Assembly: GCA_024640365.1 (NCBI GenBank)
Contig: JAHEFE010000008.1
Span: 1-64,000, forward strand
Reading direction: 5' to 3'
From: Woeseiaceae bacterium
GTDB lineage: Bacteria; Pseudomonadota; Gammaproteobacteria; Steroidobacterales; Woeseiaceae
DNA: 64,000 nt
The notes under the pieces were generated by a model. It was given only the letters and a program-made list of their open reading frames with translations. It searched no databases and was not told the DNA's origin. Shown piece after piece: positions 9,042-17,520 of the stretch (the first letter of the stretch is position 1; each line of letters starts with the position of its first letter). Both the position numbers and the translations under genes were made by a program.

Positions 9042-9748
9042 CGCTGTTGCCTCAACTTGCCCGCTTCGAGCACCAGCACACGATCCATTCTTGCTGCAAT
9101 CGTTTGATCATGGGTAACAATAACCAAACTTGTTTGTAACTCACGATTGAGCTGCAACATTAACTCCAGAATTTGTTCGCCATTTCCGGCATCAAGATTG
9201 CCGGTCGGCTCATCCGCAAGAACCAGCTTTGGTTCAGTAATCAAGGCGCGTGCCACAGCGGCACGCTGACGTTCTCCACCCGATAATTCTCCTGGCTTGT
9301 GATGCAGTCGCTCTCCGAGCCCTACACGCTCCAATAATTTGCGTGCCTTCGCGAGAGCCACATCTCGGGGCACCCTGCGAATCAACAACGGCATCGCGAC
9401 GTTTTCTTCCGCCGTAAACTCAGGCAACAGGTGGTGAAACTGATAAACAAAGCCAACGTAATGATTTCGTAGGTCGCCTTTCGCAGCTTCACTGATGTCA
9501 TTCATCGCGTGTCCGCCAACATACACACTTCCCTCCGTGGGACTATCCAGGCCACCCATAATTTGCAGCAAGGTCGTTTTGCCGGAACCGGAAGTGCCCA
9601 CGATAGCCAGTCTCTCGTTCGGTCGAACATCCAGATCAACACCGCTCAATACTTCAAGTTGGTTATCGCCTTCATTAAATCGCTTGATGACGGATTTGCA
9701 GAGCAGCACCGCACCCGATTCAGTTTCAGTGACTTCCTGTTTATTCAT
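9038..9748 (-). CDS. lolD: Lipoprotein-releasing ABC transporter ATP-binding protein
   Basis: ATPase of the LolCDE complex that extracts outer-membrane lipoproteins from the inner membrane for LolA. 236 residues with Walker A GTSGSGKTT (51-59), QFHHLLPEFTAEENV, signature LSGGERQR (155-162) and Walker B LVLADEPT (175-182). The start is ATG 9748, which overlaps the last 8 bases of lolE (ATGAATAA); the frame up to 9829 is only an extension inside lolE. In Pseudomonas lolD lies between lolC and lolE; here it is last. Confidence 0.95.
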   Translation of the reverse strand: MNKQEVTETESGAVLLCKSVIKRFNEGDNQLEVLSGVDLDVRPNERLAIVGTSGSGKTTLLQIMGGLDSPTEGSVYVGGHAMNDISEAAKGDLRNHYVGFVYQFHHLLPEFTAEENVAMPLLIRRVPRDVALAKARKLLERVGLGERLHHKPGELSGGERQRAAVARALITEPKLVLADEPTGNLDAGNGEQILELMLQLNRELQTSLVIVTHDQTIAARMDRVLVLEAGKLRQQR

Positions 9749-10988
9749 AACGCAACGCCTCCGCTGGCGCAGTCCTGGCTGCTCGCCAGGCGGGGTACAG
9801 CGTAGAAAGAAATGAGAGTAACAACGCAATCAAAGAAATCTTCGCAACATCCGCCCATCGTAAGTCAGCTGGCAGATCACTAATAAAATAGACGTCAGCT
9901 GCCAATAGTTTGATATTGAAAAGCGCTTCAATAAACGTAACGATCGCTTCAAGATTTAACGTCACCAGCACACCGAGACTCAGGCCTGCCAGCGTCCCGA
10001 CAACACCGATTATGCTGCCTTGGGTAACAAATATTTTGACGATACTCATCGGCCTTGCCCCTGCAGTACGCAATATGGCGATATCCGATTGTTTTTCCTT
10101 AACGACCATGACCAGCGTCGACACAATATTAAATGCCGCAACCGCGATGACCAGCAGCAGTATCACGAACAGAATCGATTTCGTAATCTGAATTGAACGG
10201 AAAAAATTGATATGTCGACGCGTCCAATCGCTGACCTGCACGCCGCCGCCAGCGTTCTTAGCCACGTTGTACACAATTTCTGGCGCCTTATAGATTTCGG
10301 TTACCGCGAGGCGAATCCCGGTCACCTGGTTACCCATTCGATACAAACGCTGTGCGTCCTGCAAATTAATAAATGCAAGGCGGCGGTCAAATTCATACAT
10401 GCCAGCACGATAAATACCACTTACCGTAAATCGCTTGGTTCGCGGTACTACTCCAGCGGGTGTGACAAATCCCTGAGCCAGCGTGACTGTCACTTTGTCA
10501 CCAACTGCCAGGCTTAGTGCCTGCGCCAGATCAACTCCCACAGCAATACTGAAATCGCCTGGAGTGAGTTCAGACAGGGAACCCTGTACGAAGCGGCCCG
10601 CTACGCCTGACACTCGCCCCTCGCGGTCGGGATCGATTCCCTGCAATGCAATGCCACTTAATTTTTGAGCATGTACCAGCAGCGCCTGCTCGGCGATATA
10701 CGGGGCCGCACCCGCCACTCGCGCATCTGCCTCGGCCATGCCGATCCAATCCTGCCATGCATTGTCATTACCGGGAATGCCTTCGATAGTGGCATGTGAG
10801 GACATCGCAAGAATGCGATCTTTTAACTCGCGCTCAAAGCCATTGACCACTGACATGACCACAATCAAAACCGCTACACCTATCGCAATTCCCAACATCG
10901 AAATTGCCGAAATCAGCGAAACGAATCGATTGCCGCTACGCGCACGTACATAGCGCCCACCCATCCAAGTCTCATAGCGCCTCAGCAT
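9741..10988 (-). CDS. lolE: Lipoprotein-releasing system transmembrane protein, LolE-type
   Basis: 415 residues, MacB/FtsX-like permease layout: an N-terminal helix after the signature RYVRARSGNRFVSLISAISMLGIAIGV, a periplasmic domain (about 50-265), and three C-terminal helices. It ends in EALRYE, as its upstream paralogue ends in LALRYE. It follows lolC by 3 bp. Assignment as E rather than C rests on its N-terminus (VSLISAISMLGIAIGVAVLIV, close to enteric LolE) and on being second; C and E are hard to separate by eye. Confidence 0.85.
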   Translation of the reverse strand: MLRRYETWMGGRYVRARSGNRFVSLISAISMLGIAIGVAVLIVVMSVVNGFERELKDRILAMSSHATIEGIPGNDNAWQDWIGMAEADARVAGAAPYIAEQALLVHAQKLSGIALQGIDPDREGRVSGVAGRFVQGSLSELTPGDFSIAVGVDLAQALSLAVGDKVTVTLAQGFVTPAGVVPRTKRFTVSGIYRAGMYEFDRRLAFINLQDAQRLYRMGNQVTGIRLAVTEIYKAPEIVYNVAKNAGGGVQVSDWTRRHINFFRSIQITKSILFVILLLVIAVAAFNIVSTLVMVVKEKQSDIAILRTAGARPMSIVKIFVTQGSIIGVVGTLAGLSLGVLVTLNLEAIVTFIEALFNIKLLAADVYFISDLPADLRWADVAKISLIALLLSFLSTLYPAWRAARTAPAEALRYE

Positions 10989-10991
10989 AAT

Positions 10992-12269
10992 TTACTCATA
11001 CCTTAGTGCCAGCGCCGGATTTACATTCGCCGCTCGACGGGACGGATAAAGAGTAGCCAGCGAGGTCAACAAAAATGCTGCGACCCCAATTACAGCAACG
11101 TCAATCCAGTGTAGCTCCGATGGAATCGCCGTAACGTAATAGACCTCGCCGGGCATTATCTGGAACCCAAAGAACTGCTCCAGCGCGGGCACGATGGTCG
11201 CCACGTTGAGCGCCAGCGAAACACCCAGGGCGACGCCGAGCAATACGCCCAGCCAGCCGATCACGGCACCTTGCACAAAGAAAACTTTCACAACTCCAGA
11301 CGGAGATAATCCCAGCGTGCGCAATATGGCAATGTCCGTAGTCTTGTCGGTCACGACCATGACCAGGCTGGCAACAATATTGAACGCTGCCACGGCGATG
11401 ATGAGGGAGAGAATCAACGACATCATCATCTTTTCCAGTCCAATGGCATGAAAATAACTCGCGTTCTGGATAGACCAGTCGGTCGCATGCACTCCGGGTC
11501 CAAATTCGGTTTGCAGTTGTTTGGCAAGTTGCGGAGCAGCAAATACGTCATTAGCGCGAAAACGGATGCCGGTTACGGCTTCGCCAATACCAAGCAGATC
11601 CGATGCGTCGCTGGCGTGCACAAGAGCGAGCAAACCATCATGCTCCTGCAAGCCAGCGACAAATACATCGACCACGACAAATCGTTCCAGGATCGGTTGC
11701 AGATCACCTCCCGCCGTAGGTCGCGGGATTAGCAGTACAACACCTTGGTTCGGCAATATGGCGCCAGTCTCGTCAAATAAAATTCCGAGATTAAATGCGA
11801 GCGTCTGACCCAAAATAATGCGGTGTTTACCAGCCTGCAAACTGCCCAGATTTCCGTGTATTAATCGTATCGACGCATCCAGAACACGCTCTTCCCGCTC
11901 AGGAATTATTCCGTTCACCATCACGGCATGCAGTCGATTGCCAGCACGAATCATGCCTTCCATTTCGACGTAAGGTGCCGCGGCCGCCACGCCAGGCTCA
12001 CGACTCACCCTCTCCACGGCATCTGACCAATTGGCCATCTTCCCGTCATCCGCGATAATCGCCCCATGCGCTGACATGCTAAGCAGGCGATCGCGCAGCT
12101 CGCTCTCAAACCCATTCATGACGGAAAGAATAGTAATCAGAGCGGCCACGCCAAGGGCAATACCCAGCAGCGAAATACCAGTGATAAACGACACAAATCG
12201 CGTACGCCGCTTGGCACGCAGATAGCGCAGGCCTATAAACATTTCTACAGCGGAGATCATGCGCCGCAT
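10992..12269 (-). CDS. lolC: Lipoprotein-releasing system transmembrane protein, LolC-type
   Basis: 425 residues, the first gene of the lol operon. FIGLRYLRAKRRTRFVSFITG (residues 11-31) and the helix with LGIALGVAALITILSVMNGFE match the start of LolC/E proteins; a periplasmic domain and three C-terminal helices follow. ATG 12269 is chosen because GGGGA lies 10 bases before it; ATG 12260 and 12242 are possible. LolC recruits LolA in E. coli, while LolE binds the lipoprotein; which paralogue does which here is inferred. Confidence 0.85.
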   Translation of the reverse strand: MRRMISAVEMFIGLRYLRAKRRTRFVSFITGISLLGIALGVAALITILSVMNGFESELRDRLLSMSAHGAIIADDGKMANWSDAVERVSREPGVAAAAPYVEMEGMIRAGNRLHAVMVNGIIPEREERVLDASIRLIHGNLGSLQAGKHRIILGQTLAFNLGILFDETGAILPNQGVVLLIPRPTAGGDLQPILERFVVVDVFVAGLQEHDGLLALVHASDASDLLGIGEAVTGIRFRANDVFAAPQLAKQLQTEFGPGVHATDWSIQNASYFHAIGLEKMMMSLILSLIIAVAAFNIVASLVMVVTDKTTDIAILRTLGLSPSGVVKVFFVQGAVIGWLGVLLGVALGVSLALNVATIVPALEQFFGFQIMPGEVYYVTAIPSELHWIDVAVIGVAAFLLTSLATLYPSRRAANVNPALALRYE

Positions 12270-12350
12270 TAAACCATATTCCCCGTCTTGCTGTTCACCA
12301 AACCCGCTGTGCCAGCACTAGACTGACCGATGTAAATAACCGCTAAATCA

Positions 12351-12364
12351 TGCTCTCGAGAGCA
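12351..12364. repeat. Perfect 14-bp palindrome upstream of lolC
   Basis: TGCTCTCGAGAGCA is a perfect 14-bp palindrome in the 309-bp divergent spacer between lolC (-) and the small secreted-protein gene (+), 82 bp before the lolC start. It could be a binding site for a dimeric regulator. Apart from this and the plus-strand promoter at 12545, I see nothing definite in the spacer. Confidence 0.5.
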
Positions 12365-12544
12365 ACTCCGGACCTCGCTGTCCTATCTTGCCCAGATGCC
12401 AATAATGAGAACCAGGTCGACGAACCAGGCCAGCGATGACTGGCAAAATGACCGCCATAAGTATTTGTTTTGTTTCCAATGTCCGGCGAATTGAGCGACA
12501 TTCGAAAATTTTGTCATGTGAGTATTCTGCGCCCTTGCTCAGAA

Positions 12545-12553
12545 TGTTATAGT
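12545..12553 (+). promoter_or_regulatory. Extended -10 promoter candidate for the small secreted-protein gene
   Basis: TGTTATAGT combines the extended TG element with TATAGT, one mismatch from the sigma-70 -10 box. There is no good -35, as is usual for extended -10 promoters. Transcription would begin near 12560, about 22 bases before the ATG. Confidence 0.4.
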
Positions 12554-12581
12554 GCACCGGCACATGACTCGGAGAGAGATG

Positions 12582-12872
12582 ATGGCCAAGGTAGTTAAGT
12601 TTTTTCTAGTAACGCTGGCTTGCAGCCTGCTGGGTATCGCTCACGCGGATACCTTGCAAATGAGCGGCGCCGGCGCTTCCGCCGATTCTCCTTATGAGGA
12701 TTCAGGCAAACCTATGCGCGGCATGACCAAGAACAGCGTAGAGGCTGATTACGGCAGCCCGGCCGATCGTAAAAGCGCCGTTGGCGATCCTCCGATCACG
12801 CGCTGGGAATATGCCGATTTCGTGGTTTATTTCGAATACGACCGGGTAATACACTCAGTTCGTAAGCGCTAA
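12582..12872 (+). CDS. Small secreted protein with a BamE/SmpA-like repeat
   Basis: 96 residues. An N-terminal signal peptide (MAKVVKFFLVTLACSLLGIAHA, cleavage after AHA) leads to a 74-residue periplasmic part. The pattern MRGMTKNSVEADYGSP, then RWEYADFVVYFEYDRVIHSV, follows the G-x-S-x-x-V-x-x-x-x-G-x-P ... W-x-Y ... V-x-F logic of SmpA/BamE-like domains. There is no lipobox. ATG 12582 is used because GGAG lies 7 bases before it; ATG 12579 is immediately upstream in frame. A strong terminator follows, so it is probably monocistronic. I do not recognise a named family; the BamE-like reading is inference. Confidence 0.72.
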   Translation: MAKVVKFFLVTLACSLLGIAHADTLQMSGAGASADSPYEDSGKPMRGMTKNSVEADYGSPADRKSAVGDPPITRWEYADFVVYFEYDRVIHSVRKR

Positions 12873-12912
12873 TTGTCGCTGCTCCACGGAGCCATTGGCC
12901 CAGCTAATTAAG

Positions 12913-12943
12913 AAACGGCAACCTGACAGGTTGCCGTTTTTTT
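12913..12943 (+). terminator. Strong intrinsic terminator
   Basis: AAACGGCAACCT (12913-12924) pairs perfectly with AGGTTGCCGTTT (12928-12939) around the 3-base loop GAC, and the right arm runs into seven T (12937-12943). It ends the small secreted-protein gene and insulates mfd. Confidence 0.92.
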
Positions 12944-12994
12944 GTCTCACTGCCCTGTCCCAGGCTCGTCGCTTATACGACAACCCGCAAGCTG

Positions 12995-13003
12995 TGCGAT
13001 AAT
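12995..13003 (+). promoter_or_regulatory. Extended -10 promoter candidate for mfd
   Basis: TGCGATAAT matches an extended -10 (TGn plus GATAAT, one mismatch). The -35 region is weak. A start near 13010 would leave a leader of about 36 bases before the mfd GTG. It lies just after the upstream terminator, where a promoter is needed. Confidence 0.4.
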
Positions 13004-13045
13004 TCCGGGCCTTTCCATAGCCCCTGCGATATTCGTGCGATTCTC

Positions 13046-16000
13046 GTGAGCCATTCAGACCTGTTTAAACTGCCCTTGCCGATACCATCGGATCCGACAT
13101 CGCCTATGCAATGGGGCCGATTACTTGGTGCCAGCAACGCACTGGTTGTTGCCGAGCTGGCGCGCAAAGAACAGCGCATGATCCTATGCCTGGCAACTGA
13201 CCCGCGACACGCCGATCAGCTTGAATCCGAAATTCGATTTTTCGCCGGCGATGACTTCCCGGTATTGCATTTCGTCGATTGGGAAACTCTCCCTTATGAC
13301 AACTTTTCGCCACACCAGGATATTGTGTCACAACGCCTGGAAACGTTAGCGTCACTGGCTGGACTCAAAAAAGGCGTGGTTATTGCCTCGGCACCCACAC
13401 TGCTCAATCGACTCCCACCAACTAACTATGTGTCGTTGCGAGCATTAACACTGCAAACCGGTCAGACAATATCCCGTGACGATTTCATTACTTCTCTGAC
13501 TACGGCCGGTTACCTGCGCGTGCCGCAAGTCAGCGAACACGGCGAATACGCCGTACGTGGATCGCTTCTCGACCTGTTTCCAATGGGCTCGTCTGTCCCA
13601 CTTCGCATTGATTTTTTCGATAACGATATCGAATCCCTGCGCCACTTTGACCCGGACAGCCAGTTATCCGGAGACCTGATCGAAACGATTAAAATTTTGC
13701 CTGCCCGAGAGATTCCTCTGGATCCCGATAATATCCAGGAATTTCGCAGTCGCTACCGAGCACGTTTCGAAGGTCAGCCATCGAAGTCCAGGGTTTACAG
13801 TGATGTATCGCAAGGCATAGCCCACGGTGGCATTGAATACTATTTACCGTTGTTCTTTGAAGAAACGGCAACGCTACTGGATTATCTCAGTCCGAACACA
13901 TTGCTCTATCTGCCGATCGACCTGCCGTCCATACTTGACCAGACCTGGCGCGAGTTCGCGGAACGTTTCGAACTCTGTCGCCTCGATCCCGAACGACCGA
14001 TCCTGACGCCTACCGAAGCATTTCTCGATGTCGCCGAAATGAATGATGCGTTGCGCACCTTTGGGCGCATCCACTATTCGAGTCAGTCATTGCCTGAGGA
14101 CGATACAACTTATAACTTACCGACTCGAATGCCGCCCGCCCTGCGCATTGAGTCCCGTTACGAGGATGCCGCCGGCCCGCTGGCCAATTTCATTTCGGAA
14201 TTTCCTGGAAGAATTTTATTTACCACCGATTCCGCAGGTCGCCGCGAAACATTAGTTGAATTGCTGCGCGGCCGTAATATCGATAATGTCCGAGCTAATA
14301 CGTGGCAGGATTTTTCGCGAATCAATAAGCGCATTGGCATCACGATCGCACCGCTGGAGAGCGGTTTCCTGCTTGCCGACTCATCGCTCGCCATCATCAG
14401 TGAGCAACAACTATTCGGCGAACAGCCGAGACAAAGAAGTAGACGACGTCGGGCCGATCGTGACCCGGAAACGATTATCCGCCAACTCAACGACCTGCAG
14501 GAAGGTTCCCCGGTCGTTCATGAAATTCATGGTGTCGGTCGTTATCGTGGGCTGGTGACGCTGGAAACGAATGAGATCAAAAGTGAATTCCTGTTTTTGG
14601 AATACGCCGGCGGAGACAAACTATATGTTCCTGTTCATGCCCTGAATCTGATTTCGCGGTACACCGGTGCGTCTCCCGAAAATGCACCCTTGCACAAGCT
14701 CGGTAGTGACCAGTGGGCGAAAGCCAAACAACGTGCGATCAAGAAAATACGCGATGTGGCCGCGGAATTGCTCGACATCTATGCGCGCCGCGCCGCACGG
14801 CAGGGACACCAATTTCAATGGTCAGAAATTGACTATCACGCATTTGAAAACGGCTTTCCATTTCAGGAAACCGAAGACCAGGAAAGAACCATTGTCGAAG
14901 TACTCGCCGATCTGGCTTCCGATAAACCAATGGACCGGGTTGTTTGCGGCGACGTAGGTTTCGGCAAGACTGAAGTAGCGCTGCGAGCAACCTTTGCGGC
15001 CGTACACGGTGGCAAGCAAGTAGCGATTCTTGTCCCCACAACCCTGCTCGCGCAACAGCACGCGCAGACCTTTAGGGACCGTTTTGCAGACTGGCCTGTG
15101 AAGGTAGAAGTCCTGTCGCGCTTTCGTTCGAAGAAGGAAGTGGACACGGTTGTTGCCGGGATCAAATCAGGTCAAGTCGATGTCGTCATCGGTACGCACA
15201 AACTGTTGCAGCACACGAAAGATTTTAAGGATATAGGCCTTGTCATCATCGATGAAGAACATCGTTTTGGCGTACGCCACAAAGAAGCCATCAAGAACCT
15301 GCGTAGTGAAGTCGACATACTTACGCTGACGGCCACACCCATTCCGCGAACGTTAAACATGGCGCTCGGTGGCATCCGCGAAATGTCGCTGATAACGACA
15401 CCCCCGACAGAACGCCTGGCCGTAAAGACCTTTGTCAGCGAATGGAACGACGTTGTGATCCGAGAAGCTTGCTTGCGTGAAATTAAACGCGGCGGCCAAG
15501 TGTACTTTATTCATAATCGTGTTCAGGATATTGAAAAAATCCGGCAGCAACTTGCAGATTTGGTACCGGAGGCATCCATACGCATAGGCCATGGTCAAAT
15601 GGCCGAAAAGGATCTCGAACAGGTCATGCTCGATTTCTATCATCGTCGCTTCAATGTGTTGTTGTGTACGACGATTATTGAAAGCGGCATCGACGTCCCC
15701 ACGGCCAACACCATTATCATAAATCGCGCTGACCGATTTGGTCTGGCCCAACTCCACCAACTGCGCGGTCGAGTCGGCCGCTCCCATCATCGCGCTTACG
15801 CCTACATGATTGCGCCTCCGAGAGCCGTGATGACCGCTGATGCGATTAAACGGCTTGAAGCCATTGATGCTCTCGAAGATCTCGGCTCCGGGTTCACCCT
15901 CGCGACGCACGACCTCGAAATTCGAGGAGCTGGTGAATTGCTCGGTGAAACGCAGAGCGGACAAATCCAGGAAATCGGTTTTTCGCTGTACACAGAATTG

Positions 16001-16537
16001 CTCGGTAGAGCAGTAAACTCATTGAAGGCAGGCAAGGATCCCAAGCTGGACCAGCCGCTTGATATGGGTGTGGATATCAATCTGCACGTTGCTGCATTAC
16101 TGCCCGATGACTATGTGCCAGATGTCCACCTGCGACTCATTCTCTACAAGCGCATCGCAAGCGCCACGTCGGCAGCCGAGTTGCACGATCTGCAGGTTGA
16201 ACTCATTGATCGCTTTGGGCTGCTCCCTGAGGCAGCGAAAAATCTGGTGCGCATAGCCGACATCAAACTCGCCGCCACGACGCTTGGCATCGATAAAATC
16301 GACGCATCAGATCATGGCGGCTATGTGCATTTTGGTAAAGAGAGTGCTATCGATCCCCTGACCCTGGTCAAACTGGTACAGGACAAGGGTCCAGCTTACC
16401 GCATGACAAGTGCTCATCGCCTGCAGTTTCGCCAGGAAATGGGGGAAGCCGAGGAGCGCTTTAGGGCGACCAGTAAACTCCTGGACCAGCTGGGCGGCAA
16501 TTCTGTTCAGACGGCCGCGAAACTCGGATCGGCATAA
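13046..16537 (+). CDS. mfd: Transcription-repair coupling factor
   Basis: 1163 residues. Mfd pushes stalled RNA polymerase off lesions and recruits UvrA. Visible in order: UvrB-like N-terminal domains (FVDWETLPYDNFSPH), the RNA-polymerase-interacting domain beginning at HEIHGVGRYRGL (about 490), the RecG-like motor with Walker A GDVGFGKTE (about 635-643), DEEH box (about 736) and LRGRVGRS (about 906), and the C-terminal TRCF domain. The start is GTG 13046; no strong ribosome site precedes it, but the N-terminus MSHSDLFKLPLP has the expected length. Confidence 0.97.
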   Translation: MSHSDLFKLPLPIPSDPTSPMQWGRLLGASNALVVAELARKEQRMILCLATDPRHADQLESEIRFFAGDDFPVLHFVDWETLPYDNFSPHQDIVSQRLETLASLAGLKKGVVIASAPTLLNRLPPTNYVSLRALTLQTGQTISRDDFITSLTTAGYLRVPQVSEHGEYAVRGSLLDLFPMGSSVPLRIDFFDNDIESLRHFDPDSQLSGDLIETIKILPAREIPLDPDNIQEFRSRYRARFEGQPSKSRVYSDVSQGIAHGGIEYYLPLFFEETATLLDYLSPNTLLYLPIDLPSILDQTWREFAERFELCRLDPERPILTPTEAFLDVAEMNDALRTFGRIHYSSQSLPEDDTTYNLPTRMPPALRIESRYEDAAGPLANFISEFPGRILFTTDSAGRRETLVELLRGRNIDNVRANTWQDFSRINKRIGITIAPLESGFLLADSSLAIISEQQLFGEQPRQRSRRRRADRDPETIIRQLNDLQEGSPVVHEIHGVGRYRGLVTLETNEIKSEFLFLEYAGGDKLYVPVHALNLISRYTGASPENAPLHKLGSDQWAKAKQRAIKKIRDVAAELLDIYARRAARQGHQFQWSEIDYHAFENGFPFQETEDQERTIVEVLADLASDKPMDRVVCGDVGFGKTEVALRATFAAVHGGKQVAILVPTTLLAQQHAQTFRDRFADWPVKVEVLSRFRSKKEVDTVVAGIKSGQVDVVIGTHKLLQHTKDFKDIGLVIIDEEHRFGVRHKEAIKNLRSEVDILTLTATPIPRTLNMALGGIREMSLITTPPTERLAVKTFVSEWNDVVIREACLREIKRGGQVYFIHNRVQDIEKIRQQLADLVPEASIRIGHGQMAEKDLEQVMLDFYHRRFNVLLCTTIIESGIDVPTANTIIINRADRFGLAQLHQLRGRVGRSHHRAYAYMIAPPRAVMTADAIKRLEAIDALEDLGSGFTLATHDLEIRGAGELLGETQSGQIQEIGFSLYTELLGRAVNSLKAGKDPKLDQPLDMGVDINLHVAALLPDDYVPDVHLRLILYKRIASATSAAELHDLQVELIDRFGLLPEAAKNLVRIADIKLAATTLGIDKIDASDHGGYVHFGKESAIDPLTLVKLVQDKGPAYRMTSAHRLQFRQEMGEAEERFRATSKLLDQLGGNSVQTAAKLGSA

Positions 16538-16594
16538 GGTATTCTTGCTGGTATCAGCACAACAACATCTGGATGACGGCGGGCACAACCTGAC

Positions 16595-17485
16595 ATGCAA
16601 AACTACGTCTTGAGCAACCTCTACAAATTAATACGCGTCAGCTGCGTAGTATTGCTGTTGCCCGCCACAGCTATGGCGCAGCAAGGGCCACTATTCGCAT
16701 CAGACGAAGTTCCTGAACAACCGGAGGCACTTCCACGCTATACCGTTGAAGTTATAATTTTCGCGTATAAGAACCCGCAAAATACGACAGAATTATGGAC
16801 CAGGGAAGCGCTGCCCAGTGACATCAGCAGGGTTGAGACCGCAAAAGACTCTGACGCGGACGCTGCGGCGCTTGATGCAAGAGAATTCGTAACAGTCAGC
16901 GACAGCGAGCAAGTCCGCGACGAACCACTTGATATTATGGCTATCGAATATCCAATTAGTCTGCGCCGCTTACCCGAATCACAGTACAGCATGGACAATG
17001 TTTATAAGCGGCTAGAGAATCTCGGCGCCTACCAACCATTGATGCATTTTGGCTGGACTCAGACTATATACCCGGAGAAACAATCGACACCGATCAATCT
17101 GGCGGTATTCGGCAAGCAGCCACCTGGCCTGACAGGCTCGATGACTTTATACCTCGGACGTTTTCTGCACCTGGTCATGGACTTGGGATTGGCCGAAGAC
17201 TGGAAAATTTATAGTGAGGTTGAACCGGAGCTCGGCACCGATGCGGAATCAGGCATTATCGAGTTCAACGACAATCGAATGGGTACCGATATTGCAGAGG
17301 ATCTGGCGCTCAATACTATTGAGCCGCCAGTAGAGTACACCATCACGGAAGATCGCAAGATGCGCCGGGCCGAGCTACATTATTTCGACCACCCCAAGTT
17401 CGGCGTCATTGCCAAGACGATACACGAGGAAGCCCTGGAACCGGACGCGGCCGAACAGGTTCTCATACCGGACCCTGCACCCTGA
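16595..17485 (+). CDS. csiV: CsiV-family periplasmic protein
   Basis: 296 residues with a signal peptide (cleavage likely after AMA, residue 28). The mature start YTVEVIIFAYKN and the later tract GSMTLYLGRFLHLVMDL ... FNDNRMGTDIAEDLALNTIE ... ELHYFDHPKFGVIAKI-type end are typical of the CsiV family (PF10972). In Vibrio cholerae CsiV is a peptidoglycan-binding regulator of the LdcV carboxypeptidase; whether that holds here is unknown. It follows mfd by 57 bp, the same pairing as in Pseudomonas and Vibrio. Confidence 0.8.
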   Translation: MQNYVLSNLYKLIRVSCVVLLLPATAMAQQGPLFASDEVPEQPEALPRYTVEVIIFAYKNPQNTTELWTREALPSDISRVETAKDSDADAAALDAREFVTVSDSEQVRDEPLDIMAIEYPISLRRLPESQYSMDNVYKRLENLGAYQPLMHFGWTQTIYPEKQSTPINLAVFGKQPPGLTGSMTLYLGRFLHLVMDLGLAEDWKIYSEVEPELGTDAESGIIEFNDNRMGTDIAEDLALNTIEPPVEYTITEDRKMRRAELHYFDHPKFGVIAKTIHEEALEPDAAEQVLIPDPAP

Positions 17486-17488
17486 CTT

Positions 17489-17508
17489 TCAGAAAATTCA
17501 AATTCTGA
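17489..17508. terminator. Weak stem-loop between convergent csiV and PAS/GGDEF genes
   Basis: TCAGAA (17489-17494) pairs with TTCTGA (17503-17508) around an AT-rich 8-base loop, in the 35-bp gap between two convergent stops. The stem is short and AT-rich with no clear T run, so this is a modest candidate only. Confidence 0.3.
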
Positions 17509-17520
17509 TCGGCGGTCGAC

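Noticed and set aside
12348-12563. Minus-strand frame of 71 residues upstream of lolC
   Set aside because: It overlaps the promoter region of the divergent gene and ends over the 14-bp palindrome; no ribosome site or recognisable domain.
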